NCBI GenBank assembly: GCA_021731695.1
Contig: JAKFWZ010000053.1
Span: 1-57,937 of the forward strand
Length of the DNA: 57,937 nt
Source of the DNA: Candidatus Daviesbacteria bacterium
GTDB lineage: Bacteria > Patescibacteriota > Microgenomatia > Daviesbacterales > UBA10151
Direction of reading: 5' to 3'
The notes beneath the pieces were generated by a model. It worked only from the letters and a program-made list of their open reading frames with translations. It ran no database searches and was not told where the DNA came from. The position numbers were made by a program, and so were the translations under genes. Shown piece after piece: positions 30,866-38,654 of this stretch; the stretch's first letter is position 1; the number at the start of each line of letters is the position of its first letter.

Positions 30866-32443
30866 CTAGGATTTAGTAACAAATATTCCATAATCATAAA
30901 AATATAAAAAATCAATATTTGTTTTGAGAAAGCATTTTAACGCGTCCTCAGGCGTTTCGACAATGGGTTCATCGTCGTTGAAACTAGTATTGAGAAGGAT
31001 CGGGACCCCAGAGATTGATTGCCACTTTTTTATGAGGTTATAAAACCAGTGATTTAATTCTTTTTTGACAGTTTGAAATCTGGCAGTTCCGTCAACATGT
31101 ATAACAGCCGGAACCTGATCTTTTTTATTTTCCTTAAACTTTACAGCAAATGACATATATGGACTGTCGTAATTTTCCTCAAACCAATCGTCGACACTTT
31201 CCTCAAGGATGGACGGTGCGAAGGGGCGAAACCATTGCCTGTGTTTAACCTTGTCATTGATATATTTCTTCATCTCCGGATTTCTCGGATCAGCTAAAAT
31301 GCTTCTGTTGCCCAAAGCCCGTCTGCCTGATTCAGAACCTCCGCCGAAAACAGCGACTATTTTTTGATCATTAATCTTATTTAAAACAAAATCATCTGTA
31401 GTTTTGCTAATTTTGATCCGGGTTTTATAAGACTTCAGAGCTGCATTTATATCTTTTTTCGAGTACACTTTTCCCAAATAGGGAGACTGATTCTGAGGTT
31501 TATTTTTGATTCGCGGATTGCCTAAAACGTGGTGCCATAAGTATCGGGCTGATCCTAAAGCCAGCCCCGCGTCATAAGGAACAGGGTCACAAAAAACATT
31601 TTTTATTTTTGGAATTCTGCGTTTAATTTTTCCCAGCATTACAGAATTTAAAGAGACCCCTCCTGAAAAGCAGATATTTTCATGACCTAATCCATTAACG
31701 AAATTTTTAAGATGAGCAAATAATAGATTCTCTGAGTATTCCTGAAGAGACGCAGCAACATTGAATTTTTCCTGTTCTGAAGATTGGGCGAGGCGTGCTA
31801 ATTGCGGTCGGTTTTTTTCAAACTCGTTAAACAATTCAGTATATTTAGGCTCACCAAGCGCTGCCATGGCCATAACCGTACCCTCCTGACCGCCTTTTGG
31901 AGGACCTACGGACAAACCAAATATCCATTTCGTTGACCGGTTCCAGATTCCTCCTATCGGGACTTGTTTTGAATCAAATATTTGGATTCTTTTGATTCTT
32001 TTGCCCAGCCCTTCGTCTATCGTGAATGATGTCGGGACACGGCCTTCCTCGTTTCCGTAACCGTCAATGGCTACTATAAGAGCTCTGTCGAAATTGCTGG
32101 TGTAATAGGCGTTTGCGCCATGACTTAAATGATGTCCAAACTCATAGTACTCGCCATGACTTTTTCTTAGTATTTCGTTCATTTTGTCGATACTGTTTTG
32201 CTCATGGCAGACTTCATGGTACCGGCGTCTTGCTTTGCCAACTACATTAGCAAAGGTGAAGTAATTAATGCCGCTTAGATTTTGCTGCCTGTCCAGAAAG
32301 AATTTCAACCCGTCTCCGTATTCCATTTTTTTTCTGCTAAATCTTTCCCATTCTTCATGAATAACCGGAATGCCATTTTCCAAAATACAATATGAGACAT
32401 CATGCCCTGAGTGAAAACCAACTATTTTTGTTTTACTTCTCAT
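30866..32443 (-). CDS. Carbamoyltransferase, NodU/CmcH family
   Basis: 525 residues. The N-terminal ASKHA-type ATPase fold starts KIVGFHSGHDVSYCILENG; FGHHLSHGANAYYTSNFDRA carries the metal-binding His residues; ALIVAIDGYGNEEG and ICFSGGVSLNSVML complete the nucleotide site. The C-terminal domain has GGGSESGRRALGNRSILADP, the family hallmark (usually G-x-x-E-x-G-P-R-A-L-G-N-R-S-I). These enzymes move a carbamoyl group from carbamoyl phosphate to a hydroxyl of a sugar or antibiotic via carbamoyl-AMP. Here a surface sugar is the likely acceptor. It overlaps the downstream-paired GT-like gene by 11 nt. Confidence 0.88.
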   Translation of the reverse strand: MRSKTKIVGFHSGHDVSYCILENGIPVIHEEWERFSRKKMEYGDGLKFFLDRQQNLSGINYFTFANVVGKARRRYHEVCHEQNSIDKMNEILRKSHGEYYEFGHHLSHGANAYYTSNFDRALIVAIDGYGNEEGRVPTSFTIDEGLGKRIKRIQIFDSKQVPIGGIWNRSTKWIFGLSVGPPKGGQEGTVMAMAALGEPKYTELFNEFEKNRPQLARLAQSSEQEKFNVAASLQEYSENLLFAHLKNFVNGLGHENICFSGGVSLNSVMLGKIKRRIPKIKNVFCDPVPYDAGLALGSARYLWHHVLGNPRIKNKPQNQSPYLGKVYSKKDINAALKSYKTRIKISKTTDDFVLNKINDQKIVAVFGGGSESGRRALGNRSILADPRNPEMKKYINDKVKHRQWFRPFAPSILEESVDDWFEENYDSPYMSFAVKFKENKKDQVPAVIHVDGTARFQTVKKELNHWFYNLIKKWQSISGVPILLNTSFNDDEPIVETPEDALKCFLKTNIDFLYFYDYGIFVTKS

Positions 32444-33113
32444 CTCTTTTTACTCCGTGAAGGTAAAATGCCCGGGCCGTTTTGCCGGATCCCCAATAAG
32501 GAATGGAGGGGATTGGGGTTCTATCAGAGTGAGTGTAATATCGCATTCCTTTGTGGGTTTTAATCTGGAAAACCGGATTCTCGCTTTTCCAGTAATAAAT
32601 CTTATCAAACACATCAGGTTTACGCGTGCGTTCCTTAGGGAAATTTTTTTCTTCGGCTGACCATTTTGGTGCGCCCTCGAATAATTTGTTCAGGGTTTGC
32701 AAATAAAATTCGCGGCCAACGATTTGGGCATGAGTCGCGCCTTCTTCCTTATAAAAATAATAATCCCGCGCATCAGGCATAACGTATAAATTGCTGTCCC
32801 TATAGCATTTATCTAAGTTCGGAGGCACGAATTCAAAATAATCAGGAGGATAAAGGCAGTCTGCTTCAGCAGAAATTACAAATGGGGTAGCGGCAATTTC
32901 AAGCGCAATCTGAACCTGACGGAACATATTAAAGCCGGAAGTTCCAACATCGCCAACACAGATATTTTTACCTAAATCAATTGGTTTTTGGGAAACGCTG
33001 ATGATTGGTAAACCGCCTGAAACCTTTAACAAATTTTCAATAACCCGCGCTTCGAATCCCGGATCTTCACGATTGGAGGTGTAGTAAATAATGGTAGCGT
33101 CTGTTCTTTTCAT
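32433..33113 (-). CDS. GT-A-like glycosyltransferase, family shared with 27187-27897
   Basis: 226 residues. TIIYYTSNREDPGFEARVIE, GLPIISVSQKPIDLGKNICV, FRQVQIALEIAATPFVISAE, ADCLYPPDYFEFVPPN. The E-A-D-C-L-Y-P segment aligns with E-H-D-V-L-Y-P of the paralogue and is the likely metal-binding site. Overlaps of 11 nt downstream and 4 nt upstream tie it to the carbamoyltransferase and amidotransferase genes in one transcript. Confidence 0.6.
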   Translation of the reverse strand: MKRTDATIIYYTSNREDPGFEARVIENLLKVSGGLPIISVSQKPIDLGKNICVGDVGTSGFNMFRQVQIALEIAATPFVISAEADCLYPPDYFEFVPPNLDKCYRDSNLYVMPDARDYYFYKEEGATHAQIVGREFYLQTLNKLFEGAPKWSAEEKNFPKERTRKPDVFDKIYYWKSENPVFQIKTHKGMRYYTHSDRTPIPSIPYWGSGKTARAFYLHGVKRDEK

Positions 33114-34339
33114 ATTCTTACTCTTAACCCAATTTTTTTATTTAATAAAGTGGGGAAGTTGGTTTGTTTAAGGTATTCATAAATTGGCGCTTTGTAATTT
33201 TTGTTTTTAAGATCTGGCGACAGCCATAGAAATTCCTGAACGACATCGCGGTCCAAAAAAGGGTAGCGGGTTTCAATAGAATGAGAACCTGCAACATATT
33301 CTTCTTTGCCTAAATATGAATATTGATAGCCTTCATAAAAATTTTCCCACAGTGTTAATTTATCAGGAAACTTTCCCTTAAAGGTACTTTGGTGGGGTTT
33401 TAGTGCGTAATCACCGATTATTTCATCAGCTCCCTGTCCGCTTAAATATACCTTTCTGCCTTCTGAATGCGCATCCCGGCAGATTTTGGAAAGCCCTAAA
33501 GAAGCACTATCGCTTTTTAGGGTCTGGGGGATTTTATATTTAAATTCCTCAATGTTATTTTTGATCCATTCGGGTTCATCTTGAAAATCCTGAGATTTGT
33601 CTAAATATTCATAATCAGGAACCAGTTTCATTCTATCCTCCAAAACGCCTTTATCTTCATTTCCGGCAATGATATAAGCTTTGAAATCTACTTCTTGTTT
33701 TAATAATTCAGCTGCAATTGCCCCGCTGTCATAACCGGAGGAGAGTCCAATAAAACAACCGTCAACAACCCGTTTTTTTATTGATGAGCGAAAGGCTGCA
33801 ATCCAATCTTCGTAGTGATTTTTGTGCTGATTTAGGTCAAATTCGTAAATTTTTTTGCTTTCAGCCGATCCGACCTGCCTGCCGGCAGGCAGGTTAAAAT
33901 TTACAATCTCGATTGTATTTGCCGGGATCTTTTTTCCGCCGACACCAGATTCATAACTTGCGCACTCCAAACCATTTCGCCAAAGGGGTTTTGTGGCAAA
34001 TAAATCCGTTGCGAAAACTGCCAATTTTTTATTGAAATCATATAAAGCGATTGCCCATTCACCGTCTAAGTGTTTTATAAAATCAGGTCCATATTTTTTG
34101 TATAGGGGAATTAAGTTTTCGCCATCGCTTTTGATAAATTTATGATTATATATTTCTCCGTTATAGAGACAAATTATTCCATCTTCTTCATAAGGCTGGG
34201 GAGTGAGCTCGCCGGTTATCGATAGAAGATTATGAATAAAAGTGAACCCATGCGATTCTATTTTATTTGTTAAATCCTGCCCGCGTTTTTGGATATAAAA
34301 ATTATTTCCCTCGTGTTTGAAAACTAGGATACCGCACAT
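33110..34339 (-). CDS. Asparagine-synthase-like glutamine amidotransferase
   Basis: 409 residues; true AsnB proteins run 500-650. Cys2 is the class II glutaminase nucleophile (MCGILVF), followed by an abbreviated glutaminase domain (CLYNGEIYNH, LDGEWAIALYD). The synthetase part has IGLSSGYDSGAIAAELL (PP-loop, normally S-G-G-x-D-S) and YLSGQGADEIIGDY. Such proteins in glycan loci amidate sugar carboxylates or linked amino acids, which would suit a uronic acid from a dehydrogenase. Residues about 149-156 (NLPAGRQV) come from a perfect 22-bp palindrome inserted in frame (33873-33894). Confidence 0.8.
   Translation of the reverse strand: MCGILVFKHEGNNFYIQKRGQDLTNKIESHGFTFIHNLLSITGELTPQPYEEDGIICLYNGEIYNHKFIKSDGENLIPLYKKYGPDFIKHLDGEWAIALYDFNKKLAVFATDLFATKPLWRNGLECASYESGVGGKKIPANTIEIVNFNLPAGRQVGSAESKKIYEFDLNQHKNHYEDWIAAFRSSIKKRVVDGCFIGLSSGYDSGAIAAELLKQEVDFKAYIIAGNEDKGVLEDRMKLVPDYEYLDKSQDFQDEPEWIKNNIEEFKYKIPQTLKSDSASLGLSKICRDAHSEGRKVYLSGQGADEIIGDYALKPHQSTFKGKFPDKLTLWENFYEGYQYSYLGKEEYVAGSHSIETRYPFLDRDVVQEFLWLSPDLKNKNYKAPIYEYLKQTNFPTLLNKKIGLRVRI
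33873..33894. repeat. 22-bp perfect palindrome in frame in the amidotransferase
   Basis: ACCTGCCTGCC followed immediately by its complement GGCAGGCAGGT. It encodes LPAGRQV. I recall this G+C-rich palindrome and the LPAGRQ peptide from other CPR sequences; that should be checked. Confidence 0.85.
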
Positions 34340-34343
34340 GAAT

Positions 34344-34919
34344 TTAAAGTTTATTCGTTACAATAATTACATTATCATCTCTGAATCTGCGCCTCAGTTT
34401 TGGTATTTCACAATTATACATACTTAAAGCGGCGGCAACTTTTTCCGGCTCTGAAGCATCCTCGACTATGTAAATAACATTTTTATTAACGATTGGCATT
34501 AAGGTTAGGCAACTAAAAATTTGATCTTCAGTTTTATGAGAGCCGTCGTCTACGATTAGATCAACATCCGAAACAATTTTCTTAATGAGATTTTCTAAAT
34601 CCTCTTTTTTTGTTTGGTCGCAGAGGAAACTTTCGATCCGTTCATCATTATAAAGAGCATTAGGAAGTATATCGATTCCATATATTTGAGCATTTGGAAA
34701 AAACTCCCGCCACATCAGTAAGCTTGCACCAGTTTGATAATCTCGCCACTTAAGTGCCATTTCGCGATACCCTATTCCTATTTCTAAAACCTTTTTTGTA
34801 GTGTCTATCTTATCTTTCAGAAGTTCATAGTAGGTGGGGGTAAAAGGGTGTTTAATTTGAGGGCATTTATCTGATAAATATTTAAATGCGAGCTCGCTTA
34901 AAAGATCTATCTTATCCAT
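34344..34919 (-). CDS. SAM-dependent methyltransferase, paralogue of 27890-28429
   Basis: 191 residues. VLEIGIGYREMALKWRDYQT, then LLMWREFFPNAQIYGIDILP, DVDLIVDDGSHKTEDQIFSC and NKNVIYIVEDA. Same order as the MycE-like neighbour; the N-terminal Y-G-T-D is replaced by FKYLSDKCPQIKHPFTPTYY. An extra segment separates motif I from the M-W-R-x-F-F-P motif. A TATACT lies 12 nt before the ATG. Probably another sugar O-methyltransferase. Confidence 0.72.
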   Translation of the reverse strand: MDKIDLLSELAFKYLSDKCPQIKHPFTPTYYELLKDKIDTTKKVLEIGIGYREMALKWRDYQTGASLLMWREFFPNAQIYGIDILPNALYNDERIESFLCDQTKKEDLENLIKKIVSDVDLIVDDGSHKTEDQIFSCLTLMPIVNKNVIYIVEDASEPEKVAAALSMYNCEIPKLRRRFRDDNVIIVTNKL

Positions 34920-34983
34920 GGAAGCTATACTAGTATAAAAAAATATTCATGTCATCAGGTAAAAGGTTGGAAATAAAGTGTGA

Positions 34984-36291
34984 CTACTGACAAGCGGTGG
35001 GTGGAGTGGAAGAAACTGTTAACACCCCGCTATCTAAAGTTACATAACCAACTCCGCCGGCAGTATCACCCATAACAATACAGCCAGGAACGCTAGAGGA
35101 ACCTGAATATATCTTCTTAGCATGAGTATTGGCGTTCCCATTAGCAGATCCAAAATAGACATCTGTTAAGGATGAGTTTCCAAGGACTGCTTTATTAGCC
35201 CCAGCACCGATCGCAGCTTGTCCGATAACTATGCTGTTATTGTCATTATTATCGTAACCCTGAACATTGGCACCTATGTATACGCTGTTATTAGCAGTAG
35301 TTAAGGGAGTATTTCCATCTGATTGATAAAATGCTGTATTTGTTCCGATTAAAACATTACTGATTCCTGTTGTTATCCGTGAGCCGGAACTGTCGCCGAT
35401 TGCAACGTTCGAACCATCTGTTGTGATGGAGCCTAATGAACTGAAGCCTATCCCAATATTGTTGCCTGCGGTGGTGTTGCTTTCTAGTGCTCCCATACCC
35501 AACGCTACATTTTTGTCGCCTGTTGTATTTACTTCGAGCGCGCGGAACCCTAGTGCTGTGTTGTAGCTGCCTGTTGTAGTGCTATCTAAGGCGTGTGAGC
35601 CGATTGCAGTATTATCCTCTCCGTTGAAAGAGCCTGATGACAAGGCGCTGTTTCCAATAGCTGTATTGTGGTTGGAGCTTGAGATAGAGTTAAGGACATT
35701 GTGTCCAAATGCTGTATTCGTAAGTAGTGAACGCCCGCCACGGCCGACAGTCATTGAGTTCACGATTGCATCATTAGTAGAGGTGAGAGCGTCTGCTGTC
35801 AGGTTGTGTAAACCTAAGTTAACATCTGAAGTTGCTCCGGTGTATGGGACTAGATTGGAGACATCTACATTTACATTGCCGGTGATGGTTCCGGTGACAT
35901 CAAGATTTCCGGTTATTTTAGTATTTCCAGTTACATCAAGTGTGGAAGCAGGTGAGGAGATGCCGATACCAAGTCTTTTGTTTGTATCATCCCAAAATAA
36001 ATTAGAGTTGTCTTGTGTGATGGAAGTACCATTAGAAAATAGTAGAGAGCCTGCAGAAAATGAATCGGCTCCTGTTCCTCCTCTGGAAACAGGTAACAGT
36101 CCCAGCCAGCCAATAGAATGGACACGATTTGCTGAAGAAATTGTAATATTCGAGTCATTCTGAAATGTTTGATTCTGACCTGATAGTCCGTTTAAGGTTC
36201 TTATGTCAGCGAATGCCTCTGAAGGCGAAAGGAAAGAAGGTAAAAGAAGTAGTGATGTGGCTATTGAGCCTAATAGCTTAAAACCTCTCAT
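34984..36291 (-). CDS. Secreted fibre protein with YadA-head-like N-T-A-I-G repeats
   Basis: 435 residues. A clear signal peptide (KLLGSIATSLLLLPSFLSPS, then EAFA) precedes a tail-fibre-like segment (GSLLFSNGTSITQDNSNLFW, RLGIGISSPASTLDVTG). About ten repeats follow of the kind N-T-A-I-G-x-x-A-L (HNTAIGNSALSS, DNTAIGSHALDS, YNTALGFRALEV, KNVALGMGALES), the left-handed beta-roll of YadA/Hia heads and some phage spikes. The end (SSVPGCIVMGDTAGGVGYVT) is a short exposed module, partly duplicated as a remnant at 36388-36440. Likely a trimeric surface adhesin. It lacks a YadA anchor, so attachment is unknown. Confidence 0.75.
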   Translation of the reverse strand: MRGFKLLGSIATSLLLLPSFLSPSEAFADIRTLNGLSGQNQTFQNDSNITISSANRVHSIGWLGLLPVSRGGTGADSFSAGSLLFSNGTSITQDNSNLFWDDTNKRLGIGISSPASTLDVTGNTKITGNLDVTGTITGNVNVDVSNLVPYTGATSDVNLGLHNLTADALTSTNDAIVNSMTVGRGGRSLLTNTAFGHNVLNSISSSNHNTAIGNSALSSGSFNGEDNTAIGSHALDSTTTGSYNTALGFRALEVNTTGDKNVALGMGALESNTTAGNNIGIGFSSLGSITTDGSNVAIGDSSGSRITTGISNVLIGTNTAFYQSDGNTPLTTANNSVYIGANVQGYDNNDNNSIVIGQAAIGAGANKAVLGNSSLTDVYFGSANGNANTHAKKIYSGSSSVPGCIVMGDTAGGVGYVTLDSGVLTVSSTPPTACQ

Positions 36292-36387
36292 ACCTTACTC
36301 TAATCTTTATTATTTATGTTATGCAAGGGATCGTTTTGAGAGAAAATATTATTTAAGTCCATAACTATTAAAAATTTTGAGCAATCT

Positions 36388-36440
36388 CTCGGGCAGTATC
36401 TCCCATGACGATACAAGCAGGAACAGTAGAGGTCTACTGA
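36388..36440 (-). pseudogene. Remnant of the fibre gene's 3' end
   Basis: GGGCAGTATCTCCCATGACG onward matches, with scattered changes, the coding sequence near 35058-35100 of the fibre gene (PGCIVMGDTA). It has no start and is about 50 bp long, so it is a scar of a former second fibre gene or of a duplication. Confidence 0.6.
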
Positions 36441-36477
36441 GGCCTTTGTAGGTTAGAAGTCTTAGGGAATGTATTTC

Positions 36478-36507
36478 TTGAAAATTGGGGCAAACAAGGA
36501 TTATATT
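36478..36507 (+). promoter_or_regulatory. Promoter TTGAAA-N18-TATATT of the toxin gene
   Basis: Boxes at 36478-36483 and 36502-36507. The ATG at 36518 is 11 nt after the -10 box. Confidence 0.5.
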
Positions 36508-36517
36508 AAGGTCAAAT

Positions 36518-37006
36518 ATGAATGATGATTGGGGGATAGTCTATTATCAAGGCCCAACTCAGAGCAACTCTCCGATTCAGGAATTTATTGAAAGCTTAGA
36601 GAAAAGAGCTCAAAATAAGATAGTAAGAACTTTAGAACTTCTTGAGAGCTATGGACTCAAATTGGGGATGCCATACACTAAGAAAATGGCAGGTACAGAT
36701 TTATGGGAATTAAGAATATTGGGGCAAGATAACTTAAGAATTTTTTATGTAGCTATAACCGGTAAATCATTCTTACTCTTGCATGGTTTCAATGAAGCTC
36801 CACGGGCTTACGCCCGTGGTTTTTCTAGCTTCAAGCGACAAAGGTCGCTTGTCCTCACACTTCGTGCTCGGAAAAATCTTCATCCACGAGCTAATGCTCG
36901 AGGTTTTAAGATTTGTCGCTATAAAAAGAAGCAAAAAACTGATAAAAAAGAAATAGAAACTGCTCTTGCTAGGTTAAGGGATTTCCATTTCCGTAAGTCA
37001 AGCTAA
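36518..37006 (+). CDS. HigB-like toxin (phage-derived Gp49 family) with repeat insertion
   Basis: 162 residues, against about 110-120 normally. The toxin fold is clear: IQEFIESLEKRAQNKIVRTL, MPYTKKMAGTDLWELRILGQ, NLRIFYVAITGKSFLLLHGF, and after a gap KKKQKTDKKEIETALARLRD. Between HGF and KKK about 45 residues (about 91-135) are extra. Their DNA consists of three hairpins: CCACGGGCTTACGCCCGTGG, AAGCGACAAAGGTCGCTT and ACGAGCTAATGCTCG. The frame is kept, so the protein may still be made; whether it is toxic is open. HigB toxins cut mRNA. The antitoxin gene follows after 41 nt with its own promoter. Confidence 0.82.
   Translation: MNDDWGIVYYQGPTQSNSPIQEFIESLEKRAQNKIVRTLELLESYGLKLGMPYTKKMAGTDLWELRILGQDNLRIFYVAITGKSFLLLHGFNEAPRAYARGFSSFKRQRSLVLTLRARKNLHPRANARGFKICRYKKKQKTDKKEIETALARLRDFHFRKSS
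36790..36925. repeat. Triple-hairpin element inside the HigB-like gene
   Basis: Three adjacent hairpins of different sequence in about 135 nt, a multiple of three. The first has a CTTACG-type loop (CCACGGGC-TTAC-GCCCGTGG). Confidence 0.75.
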
Positions 37007-37010
37007 TATG

Positions 37011-37038
37011 TTGTAATATCACAAAATTGTGATATAAT
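37011..37038 (+). promoter_or_regulatory. higA promoter with palindromic operator
   Basis: TTGTAA (37011-37016), N16, TATAAT (37033-37038). A perfect palindrome ATATCACAA-AA-TTGTGATAT (37016-37035) covers the spacer and enters the -10 box, the expected place for autorepression by the HigA-type antitoxin. The ATG at 37048 is 10 nt after the box. Confidence 0.8.
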
Positions 37039-37047
37039 GAATTTAAT

Positions 37048-37320
37048 ATGGATTTCAAAACACACAAAAAACAATTATTAAAGGATCCTGAGTTCAGAAA
37101 AATCTATGAAGAAACTGAGCTTGAGTTTCAAATTGCCAAAGCTGTTATTGAGGCCAGGATAAATAGGGGACTTTCCCAAAAAGACTTAGCAGAAAAGTTA
37201 CATACCAAACAATCTGTTATCTCAAGGGTAGAAAATGCTAAAACTACTCCTTCGTTATCCTTCCTGAAGAGATTAGCCGAAGCTCTTAATGTTTCACTCC
37301 AGGTACAACTTAGAGCCTAA
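37048..37320 (+). CDS. HigA-like Xre-family antitoxin
   Basis: 90 residues. Helix-turn-helix of the Xre type: IEARINRGLSQKDLAEKLHT, KQSVISRVENAKTTPSLSFL and KRLAEALNVSLQ. The N-terminal part (FRKIYEETELEFQIAKAV) resembles the toxin-contacting extension of HigA antitoxins paired with toxin-first operons. Gene order toxin then antitoxin is that of HigBA. The palindrome over its promoter is the likely binding site. The pair interrupts the glycan island on the opposite strand. Confidence 0.88.
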   Translation: MDFKTHKKQLLKDPEFRKIYEETELEFQIAKAVIEARINRGLSQKDLAEKLHTKQSVISRVENAKTTPSLSFLKRLAEALNVSLQVQLRA

Positions 37321-37343
37321 GCAAAGCTTACGATTCGACGATG

Positions 37344-38033
37344 TTACTTAATTCCATATTTGTTAAATATGATGGTTAATCTTTCCGGCAGTATATTGCG
37401 ATAAAGAGCAAGATGCTTTCTTTTATGGGGATGGAAGTGGGCGACGTTGGCTTTTGTTCCGGCGATTTTTAAGTTTTCCTCAATTTTATATATCCCTAAA
37501 TTGTAGGCGGGACTTAATAGAGTGTATCTGCTGTTAATGTTATTGATATTGTTCTGCCACATATAGGTCAATGCATTTTGTTCATTAGTTCCTCTGAGGG
37601 TCATATATTTCCAAATATCTTCAAAAATATCTTGCGCGGTTTCTTTAAAGAAGAAGCTGCCGGCATTCCAGACATGGGAGTATGCGCCATGGGTTGTAAA
37701 GGCAGAATCTGTTTTTAGAGCGAGATCGAATAGCTCGAGCTGAAAAGCATCGTGATCGTGGAACCAATAAATAATGCCATCTTCGAAGAAGCCTTTTTTG
37801 AAAAGTTCATTAATTGCCGGGATTTTGGTTGAGCGGTTTTGGTCAAAGACCTCATAGTCATCGACAATTACAGATTTAACGCCGCGGTATTCATAAGGAA
37901 AATTGGTAACCAGAATTATATCTTTAGGATCCCATCCTAACTCAAGGCTATTATCGACCTGAATTTTAGTAAGGTCATCGTGTTCTTTGGAAAATTGCTT
38001 TGAGGGATTGATGTAGATCAGCAGGTTTTTCAT
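37344..38033 (-). CDS. GT-A-like glycosyltransferase
   Basis: 229 residues. LLIYINPSKQFSKEHDDLTK, IILVTNFPYEYRGVKS, IIYWFHDHDAFQLELFD. H-D-H-D is placed like the D-x-D metal site of GT-A enzymes, and SAFTTHGAYSHVWNAGSFFF and NEQNALTYMW fit the acceptor-side region. No closer family assignment is possible. It overlaps the upstream methyltransferase-like gene by 4 nt. Confidence 0.6.
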   Translation of the reverse strand: MKNLLIYINPSKQFSKEHDDLTKIQVDNSLELGWDPKDIILVTNFPYEYRGVKSVIVDDYEVFDQNRSTKIPAINELFKKGFFEDGIIYWFHDHDAFQLELFDLALKTDSAFTTHGAYSHVWNAGSFFFKETAQDIFEDIWKYMTLRGTNEQNALTYMWQNNINNINSRYTLLSPAYNLGIYKIEENLKIAGTKANVAHFHPHKRKHLALYRNILPERLTIIFNKYGIK

Positions 38034-38557
38034 ACAGAGAAGTCTTTGAGGTCAACGAAGTTGCTTAAGACAGTGGTTCCAGGCTCAACTTCTCTAAAAT
38101 CATAGCGGTATTTGAACAGGGGATAAATTTGGGAATAGTGATAATTTCTTTCTTTAAAGTCATCAGCATCATGAATGATGATATATTGGGCAAGATTTGC
38201 CAGTTTTCGGATTTCTTCGACGCGTCTTGCCGAGGGGGAATGGTCAACTAAAACAACATCCCACTTTTTGTTTATCAATTTTTCAGCATCTTCCCAGTCT
38301 TTCATAAAAACAAACCTGTGCCGGAAAGGTTTGTCTTTACCGGTTTGATAATATTTTCTGACAAAGTTAAACCACATCTCGTGGTTTTCAAGTGTTAGAA
38401 GATATCTTTGCTGCTTTCTGCAGATCCAATGAAGATAAGGGGTGCTGAAAACACCGGGTCCGAGCTCGAGAACGTCACCGGTTGTTCGATTCATCACTTC
38501 CATTAAAACCGGAAGGAAGGTGCTATATCTTATTGAGACGTTCATGTTTGTAGCCAT
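38030..38557 (-). CDS. Methyltransferase-fold protein
   Basis: 175 residues. DVLELGPGVFSTPYLHWICR is a SAM-binding motif I; LLTLENHEMWFNFVRKYY gives the motif II acidic residue; WDVVLVDHSPSARRVEEIRK and LANLAQYIIIHDADDF follow as later strands. Target unknown. It runs straight into a GT-like gene with a 4-nt overlap, so the products may act on one substrate. A heptad repeat interrupted by a hairpin lies upstream (38564-38654). Confidence 0.65.
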   Translation of the reverse strand: MATNMNVSIRYSTFLPVLMEVMNRTTGDVLELGPGVFSTPYLHWICRKQQRYLLTLENHEMWFNFVRKYYQTGKDKPFRHRFVFMKDWEDAEKLINKKWDVVLVDHSPSARRVEEIRKLANLAQYIIIHDADDFKERNYHYSQIYPLFKYRYDFREVEPGTTVLSNFVDLKDFSV

Positions 38558-38563
38558 AATTTC

Positions 38564-38654
38564 GTTAATCGTTGCCTCCGAAGGAGGGGTGTATAATCGT
38601 TAATCGTTAATCGTTAATCGTTAATCGTTAATCGTTAATCGTTAATCGTTAATC
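38564..38654. repeat. (GTTAATC) heptamer array interrupted by a hairpin
   Basis: One copy at 38564-38570, then a CCTCC-GAA-GGAGG hairpin with a GTGTAT flank, then eight perfect copies (38599-38654). The last copy supplies the stop codon of the GT2 gene (TAA at 38649-38651, minus strand). Confidence 0.9.

Noticed and set aside
35579-36163. 194-residue plus-strand frame opposite the fibre gene
   Set aside because: Antisense of the repeated N-T-A-I-G coding sequence; the minus frame has a signal peptide and a known repeat fold.
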